From Bacillus sp. AFS006103 (GTDB taxonomy: Bacteria; Bacillota; Bacilli; Bacillales; Cytobacillaceae): DNA of 64,000 bases. The notes under the pieces are model-generated. The model was not told the DNA's origin and searched no databases. It saw only the letters and a list, made by a program, of their open reading frames with translations. The translations under genes and the position numbers were made by a program. Below, in pieces: positions 35,889 to 43,923 of this stretch. The DNA lies in the NCBI GenBank assembly GCA_002559145.1, contig NTXX01000010.1, positions 350 to 64,349 on the forward strand. The letters run 5' to 3'. Position 1 is the first letter of the stretch, and every line of letters begins with the position of its first letter.

Positions 35889-35917
35889 ATTATCATTCAT
35901 TATCAAGTTTTAAACAA
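35889..35917 (-). promoter_or_regulatory. Promoter of the 33-aa gene
   Basis: On the minus strand TTGTTT (35917-35912) and GATAAT (35894-35889) are 17 bp apart. GATAAT is repeated 4 bp apart (around 35895-35905), superficially Fur-like but not a good Fur box. Confidence 0.55.
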
Positions 35918-35925
35918 TCTTACTG

Positions 35926-35978
35926 AAAACGGAAACAAACGTCATGAAAACGGGGACATTTGGCATGAAAGTGTAACC
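35926..35978. mobile_element. Possible IS21-type element end (relic)
   Basis: Two adjacent 21-bp units begin AAAACGG at 35926 and 35947 and end CATG; about 15 of 21 positions agree, and a third unit starts with AAAGTGTAACC. Read on the minus strand, the end is GGTTACACTTTCATG with TGTCCCC and TTTTCATGAC inside. Multiple end repeats of this kind occur at IS21-family termini. No transposase is nearby, so it would be a scar. The rest of 35979-36043 shows nothing recognisable. Confidence 0.4.
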
Positions 35979-36043
35979 ATCAATCTTTTTCTTATAATTG
36001 CGTTGATTTCCTCGTTTTTTTGTAAATTCCTATAGGAAAAAGA

Positions 36044-36069
36044 AAAAGCCCTCGGAAGTGAAGGCTTTT
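36044..36069 (-). terminator. Terminator of ROK 2
   Basis: AAAAGCCCTC and GAAGGCTTTT pair with one G-U around six bases; the minus strand continues with a T-rich stretch. Confidence 0.85.
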
Positions 36070-36086
36070 GTTACTTTTTGCTTTTT

Positions 36087-37268
36087 CTATTTATCGAGAA
36101 AGCCTTCCTCACTCAAAGTTAAACAAAGCTCTGAAACTCCTAAGAAGTTTTGAATTGCCAATGCACAGGCTCCCATGATACACGCCCTTTTCCCAAATTG
36201 TGAGATCACCAATTCCGAATAATGACTAATGGAAGATGTGAGATGGGCTTTAAGTTCTTCAGCTGCATTAGGATATAATCGGAGGATTTCACTATTGACC
36301 ACTAATATTTCAGGATTATAAAGATTAATCAAATTATTTAAACCAATTGAAATAAACATGATAAATCGATCAATCTCTTTTTGGAAGGCAGGGTCATGTT
36401 CAATCATCCGATTTTGGAAATCATTATAGTTAAAAGCTAGGTTCTTTTGATCCTTAGCTAATTGGGTAATAAAACTTAATTCGGAAGCGTATTGTTCCCA
36501 ACAACCCAAATTTCCGCAACGGCAGGGGAGTCCATTTGGGACGACAATCATATGCCCTATCTCGCCTGCATAACCGTGAAATCCTTTGAATAATGTATCA
36601 TTAATAATGAAACCAAGACCAATTCCCGAATACAGACTGACGGATAATAGGTTGTTGCATTGGTGGTGCTTGTAGACTTTTTCTGCAATGGAGCAAAGGT
36701 TAGCATTATTTTCGATGTAAACCTTAATTCCGATTGCCTTTTCTAAATCCTCTTTTAAGGTTTTGTTTTTCCAGCCGTGTTGAGGGACAAAATCAATTAT
36801 TTCATCTTTGTTGACAATTCCGTGTATTCCAATGGCAATTCCAACAAGACTGTAACGAGTATGATTGAATTTGTATTTATAATTATTGATCTGATCGATT
36901 ATTATCTTAAGAATGAAATTATATTCTGAGACATGGAGTTCTAATATCTCTTTTTCTATAGAAGTACCAATTAAATCCGAAATGGTAAAAGTAATTGAAT
37001 TTTTATCTAGATCAATTCCAAGGGCAAACCCTGCTTCTCGATTAACGGAGAGCATGATGGGCCTTCTTCCCAAAGTTTTGTGTTCCTGCTGTGTTTCATA
37101 AATTAGTTCTTTGTCCAATAAATCTGATACCTGTACAGAAATGGTTGCTTTATTTAATCCTGTAATTTTGGCAAGCTCTGCCCTAGATATCAATTTATGC
37201 TCAACAATTTTACTTAAAATCAAAGATCTGTTTATTTTTTTGATAAATGCTGCATCTCCAGTGAGCAT
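36087..37268 (-). CDS. ROK-family (XylR-like) repressor 2
   Basis: 393 residues with winged HTH (ISRAELAKITGLNKATISVQ) and ROK domain including the zinc motif CRCGNLGCWE after GEIGHMIVVPNG. Clearly a paralogue of the ROK protein at 26072. It is divergent from the larA operon, whose promoter carries a ROK-type palindrome, as repressor 1 is divergent from uxaC. Start ATG at 37268 follows GGAGGTTCTTT. The two proteins may share operators or sense different inducers. Confidence 0.88.
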   Translation of the reverse strand: MLTGDAAFIKKINRSLILSKIVEHKLISRAELAKITGLNKATISVQVSDLLDKELIYETQQEHKTLGRRPIMLSVNREAGFALGIDLDKNSITFTISDLIGTSIEKEILELHVSEYNFILKIIIDQINNYKYKFNHTRYSLVGIAIGIHGIVNKDEIIDFVPQHGWKNKTLKEDLEKAIGIKVYIENNANLCSIAEKVYKHHQCNNLLSVSLYSGIGLGFIINDTLFKGFHGYAGEIGHMIVVPNGLPCRCGNLGCWEQYASELSFITQLAKDQKNLAFNYNDFQNRMIEHDPAFQKEIDRFIMFISIGLNNLINLYNPEILVVNSEILRLYPNAAEELKAHLTSSISHYSELVISQFGKRACIMGACALAIQNFLGVSELCLTLSEEGFLDK

Positions 37269-37312
37269 AAAGAACCTCCTTGCTATTAAAAAAAAGAAAT
37301 AAGTTATAAATA

Positions 37313-37341
37313 TTGACGTATTTTAGTCATAATGATATTAT
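37313..37341 (+). promoter_or_regulatory. Promoter of the larA operon
   Basis: TTGACG (37313-37318) and TATTAT (37336-37341) with a 17-bp spacer. Confidence 0.8.
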
Positions 37342-37349
37342 ACAGGTAA

Positions 37350-37374
37350 TTAGTTTGTTTGGTAAACAAATTAA
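37350..37374. promoter_or_regulatory. ROK/XylR-like operator 5
   Basis: TTAGTTTGTTT and AAACAAATTAA arms with GGT in the middle; nearly the uxaC palindrome with one arm changed. It begins 9 bp after the -10 box. Confidence 0.82.
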
Positions 37375-37406
37375 AAGAAAATAACCTTATTTTTTTTAAA
37401 ACTTCT

Positions 37407-37420
37407 TGAAAGGGATTACA
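37407..37420. promoter_or_regulatory. GG-variant cre-like element 4
   Basis: TGAAAGGGATTACA, with flanking TTC and GAA. It lies 32 bp after operator 5 and 84 bp before the start codon. Confidence 0.6.
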
Positions 37421-37504
37421 GAAGAACTGTTAATAATCCCAATAAATACATGGAAAAGTAACGAATGAGGAAACTTAATAAGTAAATAAGGGAGTGAAGT
37501 AAAC

Positions 37505-38773
37505 ATGGGTATTCTTCAGGAATTATTAAAAGATATTCCAGTTCCTAAAATGGCCAAAGTCAAAGTTAACTTTGATAACAAAAAGATTGATGATCTTGGC
37601 TCTGCGCTTATTGAACAATTACAGCAAGTACATATTCAGACTAAAATTCAGCCAGGGATGGAAATCGCCTTAGCAGTTGGAAGCCGAGGCCTCGATCGCC
37701 TCGTTGAAATTACTGCAGTGACGGTCAAGTTTCTAAAAGATTTAGGAGCAAAACCTTTTATTGTCCCAAGTATGGGCAGCCACGGTGGTGCGACAGCAGA
37801 GGGGCAACGCGAAGTTTTAGCCCATCTAGGGGTGACCGAGGATAGCGTTGGGTGTGAGGTTCGCTCCTCAATGGAGGTTGTGAAAATTAGTGAGCTTCCG
37901 AATGGGTTACCTGTTTATGTGGATAAATTTGCTTCTGAAGCCGACGGAATTGTTATTATTAACCGAGTAAAACCACATACAGCCTTTCGTGGACCTGTTG
38001 AAAGTGGAATTATGAAGATGATTAGCATTGGATTAGGGAAGCAAAAAGGGGCAGAAGCCTGTCATCAAATGGGTTTTAAATATATGGCAGAAAATGTCCC
38101 GGCAATGGCGAAAATCATCATGGAAAAGACACCGATACTTTTCGGAGTGGCAACAGTTGAAAATGCATTTGACAAAGTAGCAATTATTGATGTTCTTACT
38201 CCAGAAGAGATAATTAATAAAGAACATGAACTTCAAAAGCAAGCAAAAGAGTTATTACCAAAGCTTTTCTTTGATCAATTAGATGTCCTTGTCATCGATG
38301 AAATCGGTAAAAATATTAGTGGGGATGGCATGGATCCAAATATTACGGGGCGTTATCCAACACCTTATGCAACTGGCGGACCTGATGTAAATAAAATGGT
38401 GGTACTCGATGTAACTCATCAATCCGAGGGAAATGCCAATGGCGTTGGGACGGCTGATTTTACAACACAACGGCTAGTAGACAAGATGGATAAAGAGGGA
38501 ACTTATGCAAATGGGTTAACCTCAACGGTTGTTGCTCCTACAAAAATTGCTACAACATTACCCACTGATAAACAAGCAATCCAAGCAGCAATTAAAACTT
38601 GTAATATTTTAGATTTTAGAAATGTTAAATTAGTCCGCATTAAAAATACCTTAGTGTTAAGTGAAATTGAAGTGTCTGAGCCTTTACTCGAATATGTAAA
38701 GCAGCATCCGAATATGGAGGTAAGTTCAGATCCTTATGATATTCCTTTCAATGAAAATGGAGATTTATTTTAA
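37505..38773 (+). CDS. larA: LarA-family nickel-pincer 2-hydroxyacid racemase/epimerase
   Basis: 422-residue LarA homologue, using the nickel-pincer nucleotide made by LarB/C/E. Residues matching the L. plantarum LarA catalytic and cofactor set His108, His174, Lys184, His200 are His93 (in SHGGATAEG), His158 (RVKPHTAF), Lys171 (SGIMKMIS) and His187 (EACHQ); the Lys-to-His gap of 16 is identical. Classical LarA racemises lactate; other family members act on malate, phenyllactate and, as I recall, gluconate. Co-transcription with a UxuB-like SDR and proximity to gluconokinase favour a sugar acid such as mannonate/gluconate here. The site AAGGGAGTGAAG precedes the ATG. Confidence 0.85.
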   Translation: MGILQELLKDIPVPKMAKVKVNFDNKKIDDLGSALIEQLQQVHIQTKIQPGMEIALAVGSRGLDRLVEITAVTVKFLKDLGAKPFIVPSMGSHGGATAEGQREVLAHLGVTEDSVGCEVRSSMEVVKISELPNGLPVYVDKFASEADGIVIINRVKPHTAFRGPVESGIMKMISIGLGKQKGAEACHQMGFKYMAENVPAMAKIIMEKTPILFGVATVENAFDKVAIIDVLTPEEIINKEHELQKQAKELLPKLFFDQLDVLVIDEIGKNISGDGMDPNITGRYPTPYATGGPDVNKMVVLDVTHQSEGNANGVGTADFTTQRLVDKMDKEGTYANGLTSTVVAPTKIATTLPTDKQAIQAAIKTCNILDFRNVKLVRIKNTLVLSEIEVSEPLLEYVKQHPNMEVSSDPYDIPFNENGDLF

Positions 38774-38793
38774 TAGAAAAAAGGGAGAGATAA

Positions 38794-39567
38794 ATGATGT
38801 CAAAAATATTTGATTTAACTGGAAAAGTTGCTGTTGCAGTTGGTGGAAATGGTGTTTTAGGATCAGCAATGGCAAAAGGCTTGGCAGAACATGGTGCAAA
38901 AGTAGCGATTGTAGGACGTAATCTTGAAAAGGCAGAGGAAGTTGTCCAGGAAATTGTAGAAAGTGGTGGAGAGGCAAAAGCCTTTTCTGCAGATGTAAGT
39001 TCAAAGGATTCTTTAGTTAACGTTGCGAATGAAATCGAACAATGGTCCGGCGGCTGGGATATTCTTTTAAATGCCCCAGGTACAAACAGTGCGACTCCAT
39101 TTTTTGAACTTGGTATGGATGAATGGGACAAAATTATGGATATAAATTTAAAAGGCATTGTATTAACCTGCCAGATCTTTGCGAAGAAAATGATTGACCA
39201 GGACCGAAAAGGAAGCATTATTAATATCTCATCTGTGTCTTCAACAACACCACTCTCAAGAGTGTTTACGTATTCCGTATCAAAAGCAGGTATCAATAGT
39301 GTGACACAATTTTTAGCACGAGAATTTGCTCCGAATGGTATTCGGGTCAATGCTATTATTCCGGGATTTTTCCCTGCAGAACAAAATCGAAAAATTTTAG
39401 ACAAAGAACGCATTGAATCAATCATGAGACATACTCCAATGAATCGCTTTGGGGAAGCGGATGAATTGCAAGGTGCAACAGTTTGGCTTGCATCTGATAA
39501 AGCGTCAAGTTTTGTAACAGGTACGCTTATACGAGTGGACGGCGGCTTTGGCAGCATGACAATATAA
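38794..39567 (+). CDS. SDR oxidoreductase, UxuB-like (fructuronate/mannonate)
   Basis: 257-residue short-chain dehydrogenase. Cofactor motif VAVGGNGVLGSAMAKGLAEH, the NAG-type strand LLNAPGTNSATP, catalytic YSVSK with Tyr near residue 161, and a Ser in INISSVSST. The Bacillus mannonate oxidoreductase UxuB (YjmF) is an SDR of this type, so reduction of D-fructuronate to D-mannonate is the likely job. AGGGAG is 6 bases before the ATG. It lies 20 bases after larA, linking mannonate directly with the LarA step. Confidence 0.72.
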   Translation: MMSKIFDLTGKVAVAVGGNGVLGSAMAKGLAEHGAKVAIVGRNLEKAEEVVQEIVESGGEAKAFSADVSSKDSLVNVANEIEQWSGGWDILLNAPGTNSATPFFELGMDEWDKIMDINLKGIVLTCQIFAKKMIDQDRKGSIINISSVSSTTPLSRVFTYSVSKAGINSVTQFLAREFAPNGIRVNAIIPGFFPAEQNRKILDKERIESIMRHTPMNRFGEADELQGATVWLASDKASSFVTGTLIRVDGGFGSMTI

Positions 39568-39655
39568 TCCAAGGTAAACATAAATTTACAGACTAATAAA
39601 TAAATTAACAATGGCTGACTTTAATTAAGATAAGGGATGGGAGGAGAAAAGGGCC

Positions 39656-40456
39656 ATGCTAACAGAGAAATACAAAAGATTAACGTCTATTCTCCGAGAA
39701 ATGGAATCCGTGGTTGTAGCATTTTCAGGAGGAGTGGACAGTACATTTCTACTAAAGGCAGCTGTAGATGCATTAGGTGGGGACCATGTTCTCGCCGTTA
39801 CAGCAGACTCTGAAAGCTACCCTTCTAGTGAGCTTGAAGAGGCAAAAGTACTGGCAAATCAAATTGGTGTCAGGCACCAAGTAATTGAAACATCTGAACT
39901 CGCAATTCCAGGGTACGCGGAAAACAATAAAAATCGGTGCTATTTCTGTAAAAGCAGTTTGTTTGATCATCTAATTCCAGTCATGGAAGAAAAGGGTTTT
40001 CAAAATGTGGTTTATGGGGTCATTGCCGATGATATGAATGAATTTCGACCAGGAATGCAAGCCGCTAAGGAAAAGGGGATACGCGGCCCACTCCTAGAAG
40101 CGAATCTATTTAAACAAGAAATTCGAGAATTATCCCGGGAATTTAATTTGCCAACATGGGATAAACCATCGTTAGCTTGTCTGTCTTCAAGAATTGCGTA
40201 CGGTGAATATATTACAAAAGAAAAGCTGACGAAGGTTGAAAAAGCAGAGGCTTATTTAAAAACATTTGATGTCCATCAGGTTCGGGTACGAACACATCAG
40301 GATATTGCAAGAATCGAAGTAGAACCAAAGGATATGAAGGAGATTCTTGATAATCATGACTCGATCGTAAAAGCACTCCAGGGTTTTGGTTACAAATATA
40401 TTACGTTAGATTTAATTGGATATCAGAGTGGAAGTATGAACAAGGTGTTATCCTAA
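39656..40456 (+). CDS. larE: LarE, sulfur transferase for the nickel-pincer cofactor
   Basis: ATP-dependent sulfur insertase acting on the P2CMN precursor. 266 residues with the PP-loop SGGVDSTFLL near 25-34, RCYFCKSSLF, and CLSSRI whose Cys175 matches the sacrificial Cys176 of L. plantarum LarE. GGGAGGAG precedes the ATG. It is 88 bp after the SDR gene, probably in the same operon, and is followed by a terminator. The coding sequence contains TTGGTG TCAGG CACCAA (39864-39880), the same motif as in two terminators. Confidence 0.93.
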   Translation: MLTEKYKRLTSILREMESVVVAFSGGVDSTFLLKAAVDALGGDHVLAVTADSESYPSSELEEAKVLANQIGVRHQVIETSELAIPGYAENNKNRCYFCKSSLFDHLIPVMEEKGFQNVVYGVIADDMNEFRPGMQAAKEKGIRGPLLEANLFKQEIRELSREFNLPTWDKPSLACLSSRIAYGEYITKEKLTKVEKAEAYLKTFDVHQVRVRTHQDIARIEVEPKDMKEILDNHDSIVKALQGFGYKYITLDLIGYQSGSMNKVLS

Positions 40457-40500
40457 TAGTTTATGCTTCGTCAATTTGGTTTAGGAAAGTGCTTTGAATA

Positions 40501-40530
40501 AAGGCTTTGGAATGATCCAAAGCCTTTTAT
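40501..40530 (+). terminator. Terminator after larE
   Basis: AAGGCTTTGG and CCAAAGCCTT pair around AATGAT, followed by TTAT. It partly separates larA-SDR-larE from gntK-larB-larC. Confidence 0.88.
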
Positions 40531-40597
40531 TATAACGATAATAAAATGGCGAAAAATGATAATATTACTTAATGCTATGTGAAAAGGAAGAGGAAGC

Positions 40598-42070
40598 ATG
40601 TCAAGAGAAGTTGTAATAGGACTAGATATCGGAACGACAAGTGTTAAAGCATGCGTATTTGACTTACACGGGAAATTAATAGCAGAAGCAGAGAGAATGA
40701 ACACATTTAATTACCCACAGCAAGGCTGGGTGGAACAAGATCCCATTGAGATTGAACAATCCGCTGTACAAGCTATAAAAGGGGCGATTCAAAAAGCGGG
40801 TATTGAGAAAAATGATTTGATTTCCATTGGATTTTCTGCTGCCATGCATTCACTTATTTGTGTAGATGAGACTGGTTCTCCCATTTCTCCAGCATTAATT
40901 TGGGCTGATGGAAGAAGCTATCCACAAGCAGAATCAGTGATAGAAACAATGGGTAACGAGGTTTATTCAGAAACAGGAACACCTGTTCACCCAATGACAC
41001 CATTCGTTAAGTTGTTATGGATGAAAGAAACAAAATATGAACCCTACCTTCAAGCTAAGTACTTTATGTCGATTAAGGAGTATTTACTCCAATGCTGGTT
41101 TAATCAGCGGGTAATTGATTATTCGATGGCATCTGCGACAGGGTTATTTAACCCATCTACACATACCTGGAATCAAAAATTATTAACGCTTACGGGTATT
41201 CATGAGTCACAGCTTTCGAGAATTGTTCCGCCAACAGAGGTACTAACGGGAATTAGGCCTCAAATTGCGGAAGAAATGGGCATTGACCCTGAACTTCCTT
41301 TTGTCATCGGTGCTGCTGACGGCCAGTTGGCTAACTTGGGAATTGGAGCGATTCTCCCTGGTGAAGTGGCGGTTTCCGTAGGAACTAGCGGGGCCATCAG
41401 GCAAATCACTACAGGCGTTAAGATAAGTGATAATCAAGAAACCTTTTGTTATTCCTTTACTGAAGATTCGTCTATCATAGGGGGTCCAACGAATAATGGC
41501 GGGATTGCCTTACAATGGTTAAAGGACCTGTTGAATGACCAAAGAAGCTTCACTGAATTCCTTGCAGATGCTGAAAAGGTTCCACTTGGTTCAGATGGAA
41601 TCCTTTTTCTACCTTATATTAATGGTGAAAGAGCCCCGATTTGGAATCAACGGGCAAAAGGAAACTTTTATGGATTATCTATTACACATAAAAGAGAACA
41701 TTTTATTCGAGCGGTTCTAGAAGGGATTACTTTTAACCTCTTTCAAATTGGCAAGGCATTAGAGAGGTTAGCAGGGAAGCACCAAAAGATTTATGTTAAT
41801 GGTGGGTTATCGAGATCTCGATTATGGTTGCAAATGATGGCAGATGTATTCGAAGCGGAAATTTATGTTCCGGAGAGCTACCACAGTGCAGCCTGGGGAG
41901 CAGCTTGGACAGGACTAGTTGCTACAGGTAAGGTAAAATCTTTTGAAGATATTAAAGAGAATATTCCTATGGGTGAAGCCATCGTTCCAATTAAAGAAAA
42001 TAGTGAAAAATATAGAATGATATATGATAACTATGAAAAGTTGGCAAGTGGAATATCCAAAAATTTTTGA
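40598..42070 (+). CDS. gntK: Gluconokinase (FGGY family)
   Basis: Phosphorylates D-gluconate to 6-phosphogluconate. 490 residues with the FGGY-kinase features: GLDIGTTSVKACVFD (phosphate 1), the gluconokinase-type SAAMHSLICVDETG and ALIWADGRS, GAADGQLANLG, and VNGGLSRSRLWLQ near the C terminus. GGAAGAGGAAG precedes the ATG. It comes between larE and larB, so gluconate is an island intermediate. A xylulokinase-type substrate is the main alternative, but the MHSL and WAD segments favour gluconate. Confidence 0.85.
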   Translation: MSREVVIGLDIGTTSVKACVFDLHGKLIAEAERMNTFNYPQQGWVEQDPIEIEQSAVQAIKGAIQKAGIEKNDLISIGFSAAMHSLICVDETGSPISPALIWADGRSYPQAESVIETMGNEVYSETGTPVHPMTPFVKLLWMKETKYEPYLQAKYFMSIKEYLLQCWFNQRVIDYSMASATGLFNPSTHTWNQKLLTLTGIHESQLSRIVPPTEVLTGIRPQIAEEMGIDPELPFVIGAADGQLANLGIGAILPGEVAVSVGTSGAIRQITTGVKISDNQETFCYSFTEDSSIIGGPTNNGGIALQWLKDLLNDQRSFTEFLADAEKVPLGSDGILFLPYINGERAPIWNQRAKGNFYGLSITHKREHFIRAVLEGITFNLFQIGKALERLAGKHQKIYVNGGLSRSRLWLQMMADVFEAEIYVPESYHSAAWGAAWTGLVATGKVKSFEDIKENIPMGEAIVPIKENSEKYRMIYDNYEKLASGISKNF

Positions 42071-42094
42071 AGTGCATATTGAGGGGGAGAACGA

Positions 42095-42853
42095 ATGCTT
42101 GAAGAAATTTTAGAGCAGGTTCAAAGAGGTACCCTAAGTGTTGAAGAAGCCAAAGAGCAATTAGCAACATTTGAAAATTTGGGATTTGCCAAAATTGACC
42201 ACCATCGTAAAAAACGGCAAGGCTTCCCCGAGGTCGTGTACGGTGAAGGGAAGACGAATGAACAAATTATTTCAATTATCCAAGTGTTAAGAGCTCGAAA
42301 CAACCAAGTTCTCGTTACTCGAATTTCCAAAGAAAAGGCAGAAATAGTTCAACGTTCGTGCCCTGAGTTTACTTATAAAGAAGATGCGCAAATTCTTTTT
42401 TGGAAAGACGACAATACGAAAGAAGCGGATCCTCAAGGATATATTGCCGTGATTTGTGCAGGAACTTCGGATTTACGGGTTGCAGAGGAAGCAGCAGTTA
42501 CTGCTGAAGTATTAGGCAGTAAGGTACATCGTTTCTATGATGTAGGTGTTGCCGGTATTCATCGCCTGTTAAGTCACGCTGAAGAAATTCAAAATGCCAC
42601 GGTTTCCGTTGTTGTAGCAGGTATGGAAGGAGCTCTTCCTAGCGTAGTAGGCGGGCTTGTATCACATCCTGTAATTGCTGTTCCGACAAGTGTTGGGTAT
42701 GGGGCCAATTTTAATGGATTATCTGCTTTGTTAACGATGTTAAATTCATGTGCATCCGGGATTAGTGTCGTGAATATTGATAATGGATTTGGCGGAGGAT
42801 ATAACGCAGTATTAATTGATCAACTTGCACAAAAAGGGGCTAGGAAGAATTGA
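42095..42853 (+). CDS. larB: LarB, nicotinate mononucleotide carboxylase/hydrolase
   Basis: First step of nickel-pincer synthesis: carboxylates and hydrolyses nicotinic acid adenine dinucleotide. 252 residues with the PurE-like C-terminal domain: ICAGTSDLRVAEEAAVTAE, HRFYDVGVAGIHRLL, GMEGALPSVVGGL, and a glycine-rich FGGGYNA end. GGGGGAG precedes the ATG 24 bases after gntK. It overlaps larC by four bases. Confidence 0.93.
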   Translation: MLEEILEQVQRGTLSVEEAKEQLATFENLGFAKIDHHRKKRQGFPEVVYGEGKTNEQIISIIQVLRARNNQVLVTRISKEKAEIVQRSCPEFTYKEDAQILFWKDDNTKEADPQGYIAVICAGTSDLRVAEEAAVTAEVLGSKVHRFYDVGVAGIHRLLSHAEEIQNATVSVVVAGMEGALPSVVGGLVSHPVIAVPTSVGYGANFNGLSALLTMLNSCASGISVVNIDNGFGGGYNAVLIDQLAQKGARKN

Positions 42854-43716
42854 GAACACTTTATTTTGATTGTTTTTCAGGTATCAGCGGGGATATGGTG
42901 ATTGGTGCCCTAATTGATGCCGGGGCAGATCCTAACCGTTTAGCAGAGGAATTAAAAAAGCTGCATATAGAGGATGAGTATAAGTTAACATGGAACAAGC
43001 TTGTGAAAAATGGGATTACTAGTACAAAATTTGATGTGGTGTTAATGAACAATGTTCAGTCACACCATCACGACCATGACCACGACCACGAGCATCATCA
43101 TGATCATGAGCACGCTCACGACCACGATCATGAGCACCAACACAAACATGAGCACCATCATGACCATGAGCACGACCTTCATCATGACCACGAGCACCAC
43201 CATCATGAACACCGGGCATATAAAGATATTGTTGGTTTAATTGAAAAGGCTGGTTTTGATGATCCTGTGAAAATAACTGCTTTAAACATCTTTAAAAGAA
43301 TTGGTGAAGCGGAAGGACATATCCATGGAATTCCATTAGAGAAGGTCCAGTTTCATGAAGTGGGTGCGGTCGATTCCATTATTGATATTATTGGTGCAGC
43401 CATTTTAATTCATCAATTAGAGATAGACGTAGTGAAGGCATCGCCAATTCCAGTTGGAACGGGAAGAATTCATATTGATCATGGTATCTATCCTGTACCT
43501 GCACCGGCTACTCTTGAAATTTTGAAAGGAGTACCAATTGAACAATCGGACATTCGCTTTGAGCTCACCACTCCAACGGGGGCAGCGATTGTTGCTGTAT
43601 TAGCAGAAGAATTTTGCCACATACCATCGATGAAGGTTACATCCATTGGTTATGGTGCTGGAACGAAGACCTTTAAAAATCATCCCAATGTACTCCGTGT
43701 CATCATTGGGGAATAG
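42850..43716 (+). CDS. larC: LarC N-terminal part (LarC1), His-rich
   Basis: CTP-dependent nickel insertase that completes the pincer cofactor; this frame encodes the first half. 288 residues, starting LYFDCFSGISGDMVIGALIDAG, split LYFDCFSGISGD and MVIGALIDAG. Residues about 72-121 are a run of His with Asp/Glu (DNA 43063-43212), a likely nickel store. Conserved stretches VQFHEVGAVDSIIDI, GTGRIHIDHG and ELTTPTGAAIV follow. TTG start overlaps larB. The C-terminal half is a separate frame after a 250-base gap, so no programmed frameshift can join them. Confidence 0.92.
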   Translation: MRTLYFDCFSGISGDMVIGALIDAGADPNRLAEELKKLHIEDEYKLTWNKLVKNGITSTKFDVVLMNNVQSHHHDHDHDHEHHHDHEHAHDHDHEHQHKHEHHHDHEHDLHHDHEHHHHEHRAYKDIVGLIEKAGFDDPVKITALNIFKRIGEAEGHIHGIPLEKVQFHEVGAVDSIIDIIGAAILIHQLEIDVVKASPIPVGTGRIHIDHGIYPVPAPATLEILKGVPIEQSDIRFELTTPTGAAIVAVLAEEFCHIPSMKVTSIGYGAGTKTFKNHPNVLRVIIGE

Positions 43717-43818
43717 TAAAATAGCTATAAAATTGTTTTTTGCAGCCTTTTTTCAAAAAATTACTGTTTTTAAGCGAGACAGCGACTTATAAGAGGATAG
43801 TTTGGACTAAAATAAACT

Positions 43819-43923
43819 TTTATCAGCGAAAAGTGCATGTTTATCAGCGATTTTGATTGATTTATCAGCGAAGTTTGTACCTTTATCAGCGAAAAACACC
43901 TTTTTATCAGCGAATGTACTTTT
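43819..43923. repeat. Five 21-bp repeats between larC1 and larC2
   Basis: TTTATCAGCGA starts at 43819, 43840, 43861, 43882 and 43903, an exact 21-bp period, each followed by 10 variable bases. They lie between the two halves of larC with stop codons before them. The period equals two DNA turns. The stretch 43717-43818 shows no feature. Confidence 0.9.

Noticed and set aside
35889-35917. Fur box upstream of the 33-aa gene
   Set aside because: The GATAAT strings are spaced 4 bp apart and do not form the 7-1-7 palindrome; one of them is simply the -10 box.
39590-39611. Sixth ROK operator upstream of larE
   Set aside because: Only one half-site (AAATAAATTAA) resembles the motif, and the other arm does not match.
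43019-43240. Frames on either strand over the larC1 His tract
   Set aside because: They are by-products of the repeated CAT/CAC/GAC codons.
43819-43923. CRISPR-like array of TTTATCAGCGA
   Set aside because: Repeats are only 11 bp with 10-bp spacers, far below CRISPR sizes, and no cas genes are present.
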